NCBI RefSeq assembly: GCF_009764685.1
Contig: NZ_VHLM01000004.1
Span: 62,001 to 126,000, forward strand
DNA from: Flavobacterium sp. I-STPP5a
Lineage (GTDB): Bacteria > Bacteroidota > Bacteroidia > Flavobacteriales > Flavobacteriaceae
Reading direction: 5' to 3'
DNA length: 64,000 bases
Made by a program: the position numbers and the translations under genes. The notes beneath the pieces were generated by a model, which ran no database searches, had not been told where the DNA came from, and saw only the letters and a program-made list of their open reading frames with translations. Each line of letters opens with the position of its first letter. Within the stretch, counting starts at the first letter, position 1. Of the stretch, positions 9,971 to 17,877 are shown piece by piece.

Positions 9971-10141
9971 GACAACTCAAGACAAATTCTTATTTTAAAT
10001 CAGATAAAACTATTAAAAACAGTAATCTTGGTACTGTTGATGATATTTAAAGCAATGGAATTTTCCAAGATAATAACAAACTATTACAAATTTTAAATCA
10101 ATGATTTGTTAAAGATGAGTAATTAATTAAAAACTAAAAAA

Positions 10142-10642
10142 ATGGCAGAAAAAGTAATTGTATTAAGAAATGGGGAATATTTATTAGATGAAAAAACCGA
10201 CGATTATTCCCCTAAAGATATTATGTTAAGATTTCCAGGTTTTAATTCAAGTACAGGATTGATTTTAAACAATGAAGTCGAGATTGAATATATAATATTT
10301 GGGAAATTGGCAAGTCGTAAACCTCTTGTTATCGTTACTTATAGAAAAATTGAAATTTATAGAATAAGCGGGAGAATGGAACAGGTTCTTTCTTGTATTT
10401 TAGCGTTTAAAGATTGTTCACAAAGTCTTCTTGAAGATAAAATAAACAAAATCATAGAGGAAGAAAACAATCAGTCAATTTCAACTCTTGAAATGAGGAT
10501 TCAAGAATTAGAAACAGAAAAATGCCATCTTGAAAACGAAGTGAAAAATTTAATAGAAATTAAAGATTCAGCAATTAAAATAATCGAATATGCGGAAAAA
10601 TTTAAAAATGCTATAGAAACAACAAACAAAGTTGAATCTTAA
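10142..10642 (+). CDS. Hypothetical protein with C-terminal coiled coil
   Basis: A 166-residue protein that I do not recognise. The N-terminal 100 residues look like a small beta-rich domain (VIVLRNGEYLLDE, VIVTYRKIEIYRISGR); residues about 100-160 are charged and heptad-like (LEMRIQELETEKCHLENEV), indicating a coiled coil. No signal peptide or membrane segment. It starts after an A-rich leader in an AT-rich accessory region between DUF2130 and other unknown genes. Codon pattern and clean start and stop support it being real. Confidence 0.65.
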   Translation: MAEKVIVLRNGEYLLDEKTDDYSPKDIMLRFPGFNSSTGLILNNEVEIEYIIFGKLASRKPLVIVTYRKIEIYRISGRMEQVLSCILAFKDCSQSLLEDKINKIIEEENNQSISTLEMRIQELETEKCHLENEVKNLIEIKDSAIKIIEYAEKFKNAIETTNKVES

Positions 10643-10733
10643 TTCTATCAATTAATTACCCTAAAATCAGTTTTACAATACATCTCTTAAAATCTTCCGT
10701 CAAACTGATGTTAGTCAGTATTGAAAAAAAAAA

Positions 10734-11198
10734 ATGAAAACTATTGAAAAAACTAAAAGAAGGATAATGAAAATCAGAAAATTTGAATTTAATATTGGCA
10801 GTTATTTTGGGCCAACTTACTCATTGCTATATAAAAGTGGATTGTTTTTATATAGAGCTCAAACAGGGGATGAAAGTTCTATATCTAGTATAAACCCAAT
10901 ATTTAAAAACGATTATCAATTTGAACATATTGCCATTTTTCAATCCGATTCTTTTGATGCAGATTTAGTAATTTCAGAGGAAAGAAAACTTAATTTTTTC
11001 AAGTATATTATCCGCTACTGCAAATCTTGGGAAAAAGAATATTCGAACAATATAGTTTGTGATGGAACATCATGGGAATGTGATATCTGGATAGATGATT
11101 TTAGATTAAAATCAAATGGCCTAGAAGAATACCCATCTAATTTCAAATCATTCCTTAATAAACTTTCAGTATTAACCAGTGGTAAAATTTTTGAATAG
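10734..11198 (+). CDS. Hypothetical protein
   Basis: A 154-residue cytoplasmic protein without a family I can name. It is rich in aromatic residues (FEFNIGSYFGPTYSLLYKSG, CDGTSWECDIWIDDF). An A-rich stretch precedes the ATG at 10734. A second in-frame ATG at 10767 begins MKIRKFEFNIG, where the conserved-looking part starts, and could be the true start. It stands alone on the plus strand and converges on the next gene. An immunity or island-cargo role is possible but nothing in the sequence shows it. Confidence 0.6.
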   Translation: MKTIEKTKRRIMKIRKFEFNIGSYFGPTYSLLYKSGLFLYRAQTGDESSISSINPIFKNDYQFEHIAIFQSDSFDADLVISEERKLNFFKYIIRYCKSWEKEYSNNIVCDGTSWECDIWIDDFRLKSNGLEEYPSNFKSFLNKLSVLTSGKIFE

Positions 11199-11240
11199 AA
11201 AACATTGTTATCACAGACACAACTGTGTACTTTAATTTAT

Positions 11241-11633
11241 TTAAAAGTTAAAATTTTCTGCGAGTTTGTCATATTTGAAACCTGCTAATCCTTCAGTGAT
11301 AATTGCTGAAATTGACTTCTCAATTTGTTCATCACCAAACCAACTTACAACTAGTCTGCTACCATCATATTGATTTTCGATATCATCAATTGAGTCCGAT
11401 TCTAAAAATGCAGAATAAATGACTGGTTTTAGTGTGTCATTTGAAAGATAGTCATTACTAGTAAGATGAAAAATAGATTTACGATGTCCTTTTGTTAATG
11501 AATTTATGTAATCAGACAAGATTTTGGTGTTAATAGCTTCATTTGGCGACCCTATTATTAGGCCACTATAGGTATATTCAAATTGAAATTTTTCTATTGT
11601 TATTTCTCTTTTACCAATTTTAATATTTTCCAT
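11241..11633 (-). CDS. Hypothetical protein downstream of an XRE regulator
   Basis: A 130-residue protein with no recognisable motif, signal peptide or membrane segment. It lies 39 bases downstream of the XRE regulator gene on the same strand and is probably co-transcribed with it. Regulator plus small partner is a layout shared by toxin-antitoxin and phage-like regulatory modules, but no toxin fold is evident. The N-terminus (ENIKIGKREITIEKFQFEY) is beta-like and the rest mixed. It converges on the gene ending at 11198. Confidence 0.6.
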   Translation of the reverse strand: MENIKIGKREITIEKFQFEYTYSGLIIGSPNEAINTKILSDYINSLTKGHRKSIFHLTSNDYLSNDTLKPVIYSAFLESDSIDDIENQYDGSRLVVSWFGDEQIEKSISAIITEGLAGFKYDKLAENFNF

Positions 11634-11672
11634 AAAGTGCTTTAATTATAAATATCTGATAATTTTCAATAA

Positions 11673-11951
11673 TTAAATATTTCCACTTAAAATACCAAGT
11701 CCTTTTGTAATTAATGCTTTGGCTTCATCTACTTCCAACTGAGTTATAGACGTTCCTCTGGTTGGAATAAATAATTCTCTTACATCAACTTCAAGAACTT
11801 CTGCTATTTTTAGTAAGAGCTGAATTGTGGGTAAATTCTTTTCACTAGAGATGTTTGATATAGTAGTAGTTGACACATCAACTCTTGAAGCTAGTTCATC
11901 TCTTGACATTCCCTTTAATGCCATTATTTCTTTTAATCTGAGTATAGCCAT
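11673..11951 (-). CDS. XRE-family HTH transcriptional regulator
   Basis: A 92-residue protein that is almost entirely a Cro/C1-type helix-turn-helix: LKEIMALKGMSRDELASRVD, then VSTTTISNISSEKNLPTIQLLLKIAEVLEVDVRELF. The short C-terminal helix (VDEAKALITKGLGIL) may dimerise. Small regulators of this type in accessory DNA usually repress their own and the divergent promoter. The 146-base divergent gap to the gene at 12098 holds a palindrome and a promoter match, which fits that role. The partner gene at 11241-11633 follows in the same orientation. Confidence 0.88.
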   Translation of the reverse strand: MAILRLKEIMALKGMSRDELASRVDVSTTTISNISSEKNLPTIQLLLKIAEVLEVDVRELFIPTRGTSITQLEVDEAKALITKGLGILSGNI

Positions 11952-12025
11952 TTAATTATATTTTTTACAAATATAACAAATTAATCAAGTGTAGGTTAAT
12001 TTTTTTTTATAAAATATAAAACAAT

Positions 12026-12044
12026 ACTTGCTTTTTAAGCAAGT
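12026..12044. promoter_or_regulatory. Palindromic operator candidate
   Basis: ACTTGCTT-TTT-AAGCAAGT is a perfect 8-bp inverted repeat with a 3-base centre. It overlaps the -33 element of the promoter at 12028-12058, so a bound dimer would block it. TTAATCAAGT also occurs as a direct repeat at 11981-11990 and 12066-12075, flanking the region. The adjacent XRE repressor is the obvious candidate binder; this is inference. Confidence 0.5.
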
Positions 12045-12058
12045 TTTACTTAACTTTG
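12028..12058 (+). promoter_or_regulatory. Bacteroidota-type promoter for the gene at 12098
   Basis: TTG at 12028-12030, a 20-base spacer, and TAACTTTG at 12051-12058 match the TTG-N17-23-TAnnTTTG consensus of Bacteroidota sigma-ABfr promoters. It points to the gene starting at 12098, leaving a leader of roughly 35 bases. Confidence 0.65.
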
Positions 12059-12097
12059 TAAGGCATTAATCAAGTATCACTTTATAACTCTATTATT

Positions 12098-12388
12098 ATG
12101 GAAATAGCTAAAACAATCATTGAACAAATTAAATATGCCGACAAATGGGCTTTAATGGCTTACGGTTCTAAAAACTTTTTGGCATTACCTGAATCAAAAG
12201 ATTTTCAGGGTGGGTTGCAATTCCAAGTAAATGGATTGAAACATAAAGGAACTGTTAGAATACAATTAAAATGGATTGACACTTACACGATTTTGTTCAT
12301 TAGTAAAAAAGGTGATACAATAAAAGAAGTTAAAGATGTGTATTGTGATATGTTAGTTGATATTCTAGATTGGATTGAAGGTAAATAA
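12098..12388 (+). CDS. Hypothetical small protein divergent from the XRE regulator
   Basis: A 96-residue cytoplasmic protein that I cannot assign. It contains a helical N-terminus (IAKTIIEQIKYADKWALMAYG), a central beta-rich part (GGLQFQVNGLKHKGTVRIQL, TYTILFISKKG) and a helical C-terminus (VYCDMLVDILDWIEGK). It is transcribed divergently from the XRE gene, with a good promoter and an operator candidate upstream, and lies 148 bases before the serine recombinase gene. The context suggests a small mobile-element or prophage-remnant protein. Function unknown. Confidence 0.7.
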   Translation: MEIAKTIIEQIKYADKWALMAYGSKNFLALPESKDFQGGLQFQVNGLKHKGTVRIQLKWIDTYTILFISKKGDTIKEVKDVYCDMLVDILDWIEGK

Positions 12389-12472
12389 CCTTCAATCCTG
12401 CGCAAAATTAGGTTATAGTCATACGCTTCACATTTTAAAATTTTATTACTCACCTACATCAACTAAATAAAT

Positions 12473-12503
12473 TGTGCAAAATACACTACCCTAAAAATGC
12501 ACA
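12473..12503. promoter_or_regulatory. Dyad upstream of the serine recombinase, possible recombinase site
   Basis: A 31-bp element with TGTGCA and TGCACA arms and an AT-rich centre, 33 bases before the recombinase ATG. Binding sites of Tn3/gamma-delta-type resolvases are near-palindromes of about this size placed just upstream of the recombinase gene. Only six bases per arm match, so the assignment is tentative. Confidence 0.35.
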
Positions 12504-12536
12504 CTTTTTGGAAATTTCACCTAAATTAATCTAGTT

Positions 12537-13172
12537 ATGAAAAAAGCGAGATACATTCGTCAAAGTACGGCTCAACAATCTAACCTGCGCCAACTGGCAA
12601 AATCCCATCCAGATGAAATATTATTTATTGATACAATCAGCGGTTCAATTCCTTTTGCCGAAAGACTAGCTGGAAAAAAGCTTGTTGAAGCCGTTGAAGC
12701 TGGAGAAGTGAATTTCGTTTCATTTCATGCAATCGATAGGGCTGGAAGGTCTACTATCGATGTATTGCAGACCCTTAAATTTTTCTTTGATAAAGGAGTG
12801 ATTGTTAAGATTGATAATTTAGGACTTGAGTCAATGATAAATGGAAAAGCCAATCCAGTATTTAATCTCATAACAACGATACTAAGTGAGCTGAGTTCAC
12901 TCGAAAAAGCCTCTTTGCTAGAAAGACAAGCTGAAGGCATAATTCAAGCTCGCTTACGTGGAGCTTACAAAGGTCGAATGAAAGAAACAAAAGACACTCC
13001 TGAAGAAACACTGGCAAAACACAATAGAGCTGTTAAGGTGATAAAATCAAATCCTACAATGTCACTCAGAGACATGGCAAAACTAGCAAGTGATAAAAGC
13101 AAAGGGTATGATGTTTCCCCAAATACCGTAAAAAAGGTCAAAGATTTGATGTTGACCCTTTCTATGATTTGA
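12537..13172 (+). CDS. Serine recombinase (resolvase/invertase family)
   Basis: A 211-residue small serine recombinase. The catalytic serine is S10 in RYIRQSTAQQ; the IDRAGRSTIDVL segment is the conserved R-x-x-R-S loop near the active site, followed by the long E helix region (SSLEKASLLERQAEGIIQARLRG) and a C-terminal helix-turn-helix (TMSLRDMAKLAS...VSPNTVKKVKDL). It would cut and rejoin DNA at a short dyad site through a 5'-phosphoserine. The length and layout fit resolvases rather than large phage integrases. No transposase lies nearby, so it may act in resolution or inversion of the island. Confidence 0.9.
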   Translation: MKKARYIRQSTAQQSNLRQLAKSHPDEILFIDTISGSIPFAERLAGKKLVEAVEAGEVNFVSFHAIDRAGRSTIDVLQTLKFFFDKGVIVKIDNLGLESMINGKANPVFNLITTILSELSSLEKASLLERQAEGIIQARLRGAYKGRMKETKDTPEETLAKHNRAVKVIKSNPTMSLRDMAKLASDKSKGYDVSPNTVKKVKDLMLTLSMI

Positions 13173-13445
13173 ATTTAATCCCCCCCTCCCTCCAGTTACC
13201 TGCCCCCAGGGAGGGCTGGGTGTATTGGATATAGTGGGGTTCGATGCTGTTCTCAAAATTTTTTTTTAGAATTTTTCTGGGTAATATTTTTGAAATGTGA
13301 TTCTTAAAAAAAAATGTGTTTTTTCTTTTATCTAAAATCTTTCTAACTTGTCTAAGACAGATAGTAACTAGGAGATTGTTCTAAATTACTTGATGTTTTG
13401 CTAGGACTAGTTACAAAGGTTTAGAAGATAAGTTATTTAAAAAAA
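13173..13445. other. Intergenic region with GC-rich hairpin and second dyad
   Basis: No gene seen. It holds a strikingly GC-rich patch in AT-rich DNA: CCCTCCCT at 13184-13191 pairs with AGGGAGGG at 13208-13215, twelve bases after the recombinase stop. A second inverted repeat, GTAACTAG (13364-13371) with CTAGTTAC (13407-13414), follows. Neither has a U-tract, so they are not simple terminators. Function unknown. Confidence 0.5.
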
Positions 13446-13471
13446 ATGCTCCGATTATAAAATCGGAGCAT
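13438..13471 (-). terminator. Rho-independent terminator after the minus-strand lipoprotein gene
   Basis: An 11-bp perfect stem, ATGCTCCGATT / AATCGGAGCAT, with loop ATAA at 13446-13471. The A-run on its left reads as a U-tract on the minus strand, 40 bases past the stop at 13512. Confidence 0.8.
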
Positions 13472-13511
13472 TAACTTTTTAATTTACACAATTTTCGGGA
13501 TATTGTTTTTA

Positions 13512-14384
13512 TTAGTTATTTTTAATTATTGAAAGTTTGATTTTAGAATTAACATTACCTTCGCTTTCATCGTTCAATTTATCTCTTTCTTTTTCCTGTT
13601 TAATTAAATTAGAAATATCAATATTAGCTTGAATATTGCAATTATTGCAAATTTGTTCACTTTTGTCATTTTCTCTAAACAATTTTCCTTCTATATATAA
13701 TACTTCAGGCTTTATTTGAATTACTTTGTCTATAGTTCCAAAGTTTCCTATACAAAAAAGAGCATATCTTCTTGGCATTTCATAACCGTTATCAAAAACT
13801 AAATATGTTTTGCGATAAGCACCAAAATCTGTTGCACCACCTGAGCCTAATACAATAATTTTAACTTTGTATTCTTTAACTTTAAAATCATAAACTTTAT
13901 CAATGTCAACAGAGTTAATAAGTAAATTGTTTTCATTTTGTATATTTAATACCATATCACTGTATTCCGAATCGACTATTAAACCGTCGTCTTGTTTCAC
14001 CATATTATAATCTGGTGAAGCTAAACAATATTGCTGCATACCCTCATCTTTAAAATAAGAAAAATGATACTCAGAACCATCTTGATATGTTAAAATCACT
14101 GTTTCCTCTTTAAGTTTATATTTCCCTCTATATGTTATTTTATTATCTTTATTGTCAACAGTATTAAAGGTAAATTGACCATTTTTATCAAATGTAATAT
14201 TCATATTTTCTGCATTATGGCGTTCAATCCATTTACCAATAATGTCATTTACATTTAACTGTTTTCCTTTGTCTGAAATTTTTTCAACATCTGTATTGAC
14301 AGTTTTTTTCTGTTTTTCAATTTCATTTTTACAGCCAATTAATACGGTTAGACTTGCAACTAAAATAAAGATTTTGTTTTTCAT
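13512..14384 (-). CDS. Exported lipoprotein with lipocalin-like middle domain
   Basis: A 290-residue lipoprotein: a short hydrophobic signal ends at the lipobox LIGC (Cys18). The segment IIGKWIERHNAENMNITFDK followed by GQFTFN and YRGKYKLKEETVILTY has the beta-strand pattern of lipocalin-like domains found in many Bacteroidota lipoproteins. The remainder is mixed, with two cysteines near CNNCN late in the chain, and ends with a charged tail. It is the last gene of a minus-strand run of exported proteins. No enzyme motif is visible; the substrate or partner is unknown. Confidence 0.7.
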   Translation of the reverse strand: MKNKIFILVASLTVLIGCKNEIEKQKKTVNTDVEKISDKGKQLNVNDIIGKWIERHNAENMNITFDKNGQFTFNTVDNKDNKITYRGKYKLKEETVILTYQDGSEYHFSYFKDEGMQQYCLASPDYNMVKQDDGLIVDSEYSDMVLNIQNENNLLINSVDIDKVYDFKVKEYKVKIIVLGSGGATDFGAYRKTYLVFDNGYEMPRRYALFCIGNFGTIDKVIQIKPEVLYIEGKLFRENDKSEQICNNCNIQANIDISNLIKQEKERDKLNDESEGNVNSKIKLSIIKNN

Positions 14385-14456
14385 ATTTTTTACAAATTAA
14401 TGTTTTAATTCGATTCTAGTTATCTTAAATAATTAATAATAATTGATTTTGCCTTT

Positions 14457-15461
14457 CTAAATACTTTTAAAATTCTCTTTTATGAAATTTTCTTTCAATT
14501 TTACAATAGTAGCTTCAGTAGCATTACCCTCTTCTTTTTTACCTGTTTTAATATCTTCAAGATAATATTCCAAGCTAGCTTTCCAATCCATTCCGCCATA
14601 CTCGAATATGAAACAAGGAACTAATGAATTATTTACATTTTTCCAATAATATTCTTGTCGAGTTCCAGCCCCTTCATAATGAGTAACCCAAAAAACATTT
14701 TTTTCAATTTTTTTAAATTCAATTTCATGCGTTCCCGATGTATTTGGGTCTTCATATTTTTTAAGATAAATAATATGTTTACTATCTATATTCTTGTCCT
14801 CAGAACTATTAGAAATCGAATTATCCTCTTTTTTTGCGTTTAAATTTTTGCTACTTTTTTGAATAATACTTTTCTTTAATTCTTGCAATCCTAAATCTGA
14901 AATAATTTCATCAATATCTTTGTAATATTTTAAATTAGGAAGTTCATATTTTTCATTGGAAGTTATTTTCCCATTCTCATCTTTAGTCTCGAAGCTTTCA
15001 GAAATTTTATTAAAGTTATTATCAGACAATACTATGTAAGTTGTTTTGAAATGTGATGGGTCGGACAAGTTGTTTTCAAAATTTTCTATAGCAAACCTTT
15101 TGTCCTTTTTGAAGTAATATTTTTTTGAATTACTTATATCACTACCACTATAAAAAACCTGAATACATTTGATGTTTTTATCTTTACAATAAATAAAATA
15201 TTCTTGTTCAATAGAACCATCAGACTCCATGTCATAATCATACTGGAATGTACTATTAAATACTTGTAATTCTTTTTCATTAATTAACTTTACGTAATGA
15301 AAAACTTGTAGCTTTTCATTATCTATTAATTTGTCAATTATTATTTTTTCTTTTTTTGCATCAAAATTTTCAATTTTAACTTTAGACACGTCTTTACAAC
15401 TTATCATAATCAATGCGAATAAGACAAAGTATATTGGTAATTTTAGAATATTTTTTTTCAT
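14457..15461 (-). CDS. Exported lipoprotein, unknown function
   Basis: The reading frame is open upstream to 15503, but I place the start at 15461, where MKKNILKLPIYFVLFALIMISC forms a proper lipoprotein signal with Cys22; the longer start would put 14 polar residues before it. The mature protein of about 313 residues is strongly charged and lysine-rich, with no family that I recognise. It lies 72 bases upstream of the next lipoprotein gene in the same direction, so the two are probably co-transcribed. AT-content is very high, as in the rest of this cluster. Confidence 0.65.
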   Translation of the reverse strand: MKKNILKLPIYFVLFALIMISCKDVSKVKIENFDAKKEKIIIDKLIDNEKLQVFHYVKLINEKELQVFNSTFQYDYDMESDGSIEQEYFIYCKDKNIKCIQVFYSGSDISNSKKYYFKKDKRFAIENFENNLSDPSHFKTTYIVLSDNNFNKISESFETKDENGKITSNEKYELPNLKYYKDIDEIISDLGLQELKKSIIQKSSKNLNAKKEDNSISNSSEDKNIDSKHIIYLKKYEDPNTSGTHEIEFKKIEKNVFWVTHYEGAGTRQEYYWKNVNNSLVPCFIFEYGGMDWKASLEYYLEDIKTGKKEEGNATEATIVKLKENFIKENFKSI

Positions 15462-15809
15462 GTTTTTATTTTTTATAGTTATATTTTTACTGAAATTTTT
15501 CATATTTTTTTTCGCATATATATCAAAAGCACAATAGTTTGCATCTTGATGTTTTTCGCATAAATCATAAATTATACTCCAGTTTAAATGGGGTAGTAAC
15601 CATTACATTTTTTTGTTTTACTTAAATGATGATACCTTTCCGTTTTTGTCAACAATGAAACCAATTAAACATTCTTAAAGACTGACTACGAATAGAAATA
15701 TAAATTAGGCCTTCAAATATTAATGGAATTGCAACATGAATAAAAATTATTTTTTTCATAATAGCGTTCGCCAAATTTTTTTTCCAGGTTTTTTTCAAAT
15801 CGAAAAGAA
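15462..15809. other. AT-rich intergenic region
   Basis: 348 bases without a supported gene. A short minus-strand frame (15713-15928) runs through it but overlaps the end of the BNR/MORN gene in another frame and has no family features. I see no clear terminator hairpin or promoter. Confidence 0.4.
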
Positions 15810-17840
15810 TTAATAGGTGAGCTTTCCAGAACCTTTACAAACTGTACACAATCGTTTTCCATTATAAAGACTAACAAATCCAGTTCCTCTGCAGGCTTCA
15901 CAATTTGGTCGTTTCGATTGTACTTCATTTAATCTTTCTCTACTTACTGCTCTACATTGACTACATGCGCCTTTAACATAACGACCTATCTTACAATTTA
16001 AGCATTTTGAACCATCCGAGAAATAAGATTTATCATTATTAGGAGAAGAAACTTTGATTTTATAATAGTCTTTATTTTTATTCAATGCCTCTTCCTTTGT
16101 AACTCCATTTTTAAATGAATGTGAAATATTATTATATTTAGTTTTAATGTCTAAAGCAACGACTAAACCAGAATAATTATAGGTATATTTATGGGTTGTT
16201 TCTCCAGAATTTTCTTTTTCAATACGAAGATATAACAATCCTTTAGTATCGAAAATATAGACATTTTCATTTCCTTCTATTCTATATCCAATACGCAGAT
16301 TCTGGTATAATACTTCCTCTACTTCATATCCATTAGATTTGCATATTGAATTTAGCTTAGTCTTAATATCATGAGCTTTTGTCATAAATGCATCTGCCGT
16401 TACTTTGGAAGGTTTTGTATCGGACTGATTCAATTCAAAACAATCTAATTTAAATTCTTTATTTTTGGATTCAATTTCATTAACACCAGTATTGTTTTTA
16501 TAAATTGAATTTCTTTTAGAATCTTTAGATGTTGTAATTACATCTAATTTTGAAGTGATTTGATTTTGCGAATTTGAAGAATCGTTATGTAAATAGGTAC
16601 TTATTTTACCATTTTGTAATAAGTAATCAACTTTTATATTCTTTCCATTTTTCCAAACCCCTTTTCTTACATCTCCATTAGAGTAATAATATGCTCCATT
16701 TCCATCCATTTGGCTATTAGCCCAGCTTCCTTTATATGTATCACCAGTTGCAAAATAATATGCACCTTCACCATCGTTACAATTTCCAGAAATACATCCA
16801 ATATTTGAAAAATTAAAGTCTTTAATATTAGATGAATTAGTCATACTTATTCTTCCATCTAATACAATATAATTTGAGTTAATATAAAAGTTTTCTATTC
16901 CACAAAATGAACGCGAAGGAGAAGTCGTTTCACATAATTTAGAGATATCAATATTAGAATTTCCTAGTGAATCTTTATAACATAATATTTTACCATTTTC
17001 TAATATTTTTCGGCTACTCTCATCCACTTTGTAATTAGTAAGAACAAATAAATAATTGTCTTTAATAAAAACGCTTTTTACGTTTTCAAGTTTTGTTTCG
17101 GTTTTACGTATTAAATCATAAACGTAAGTATCATAATTAGCATAATAATCAATGTAAAGTTTATTGTCGAATGCTTTAATTTTATTGATGCCTCCCAAAC
17201 TCCTCATCGTTTCAACATCTCGTTTAAAAACTATACTATCAATTTTAGACCATGAAATTCCATTATCTACAGATTTATAAATATTCTTTAAAGTAGCTAT
17301 ATACATTTCATTGTTGGAAGATGTAAATTTAGTCACTTGAACACCTTTCGGGGTATTTATTTTTTTCCAACTATTGCAATCTTTTGATATATAGAGTCCT
17401 TCATGTGAAAGCCCTATATAGTTATCATTGAACATGTAACCCTTATAGAAACTCGTTTTTTCTTCAGAATCTTTATTTTTACTAATTCTTTTAAAACTTC
17501 TTCCAAAATCCTTTGAAATCAAAAATCCTGAATTAAAAATAATCAAATCATTTCCTCTAATAAATAAGCTTTCATCAATGTCTTCATGAAAGATATTGTT
17601 ATAAGGTAATATTGTTTGATTATATTCAAAAGATTGCCAGTCGTTTCCTTGATTTAAAGAAATCGAATAATAATCACTATTAAATCCAATTATTGAATCC
17701 CCTTTACAAATCAATTTCTCAAACTTTAAATTTTCATTATAATCAATTTTAGGTTTTTTTCCTATGAATCCAACAACCTGGGCATGTAGGGTAAAGCACG
17801 AAAACAGTAATAAAAAGACATTAAATAATTTTTCTTTCAT
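15810..17840 (-). CDS. Exported BNR / MORN-repeat / zinc-cluster protein
   Basis: The frame is open to 17909, but the start is placed at 17840, where MKEKLFNVFLLLFSCFTLHAQ is a clear signal peptide; this gives 676 residues. The first half carries four Asp-box-like motifs (SLNQGNDWQSF, SKDFGRSFKRI, SKDCNSWKKI, SVDNGISWSKI) typical of BNR/YCF48-type propellers. Residues about 350-400 hold two MORN repeats (GEGAYYFATGDTYKGSW, GNGAYYYSNGDVRKGVW). The last 65 residues have a Cys4-like pair (CLNCK, CSQCR) and two DnaJ-type CxxCxGxG motifs (CEACRGTG, CTVCKGSG). I do not know this combination from a characterised protein. It follows the WG-repeat gene by 37 bases. Confidence 0.75.
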   Translation of the reverse strand: MKEKLFNVFLLLFSCFTLHAQVVGFIGKKPKIDYNENLKFEKLICKGDSIIGFNSDYYSISLNQGNDWQSFEYNQTILPYNNIFHEDIDESLFIRGNDLIIFNSGFLISKDFGRSFKRISKNKDSEEKTSFYKGYMFNDNYIGLSHEGLYISKDCNSWKKINTPKGVQVTKFTSSNNEMYIATLKNIYKSVDNGISWSKIDSIVFKRDVETMRSLGGINKIKAFDNKLYIDYYANYDTYVYDLIRKTETKLENVKSVFIKDNYLFVLTNYKVDESSRKILENGKILCYKDSLGNSNIDISKLCETTSPSRSFCGIENFYINSNYIVLDGRISMTNSSNIKDFNFSNIGCISGNCNDGEGAYYFATGDTYKGSWANSQMDGNGAYYYSNGDVRKGVWKNGKNIKVDYLLQNGKISTYLHNDSSNSQNQITSKLDVITTSKDSKRNSIYKNNTGVNEIESKNKEFKLDCFELNQSDTKPSKVTADAFMTKAHDIKTKLNSICKSNGYEVEEVLYQNLRIGYRIEGNENVYIFDTKGLLYLRIEKENSGETTHKYTYNYSGLVVALDIKTKYNNISHSFKNGVTKEEALNKNKDYYKIKVSSPNNDKSYFSDGSKCLNCKIGRYVKGACSQCRAVSRERLNEVQSKRPNCEACRGTGFVSLYNGKRLCTVCKGSGKLTY

Positions 17841-17877
17841 TTTATTTTTTAAAATTATTGCAGTAAAATACAATTGA

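Noticed and set aside
9971..10141. Possible decayed coding stretch after DUF2130
   Set aside because: A frame with SDKTIKNSNLGTVDD and internal stops looks coding-like but is too short to assign.
15713..15928. Short minus-strand reading frame at the end of the BNR/MORN gene
   Set aside because: It overlaps the C-terminal coding part of the larger gene in another frame and shows no family features.
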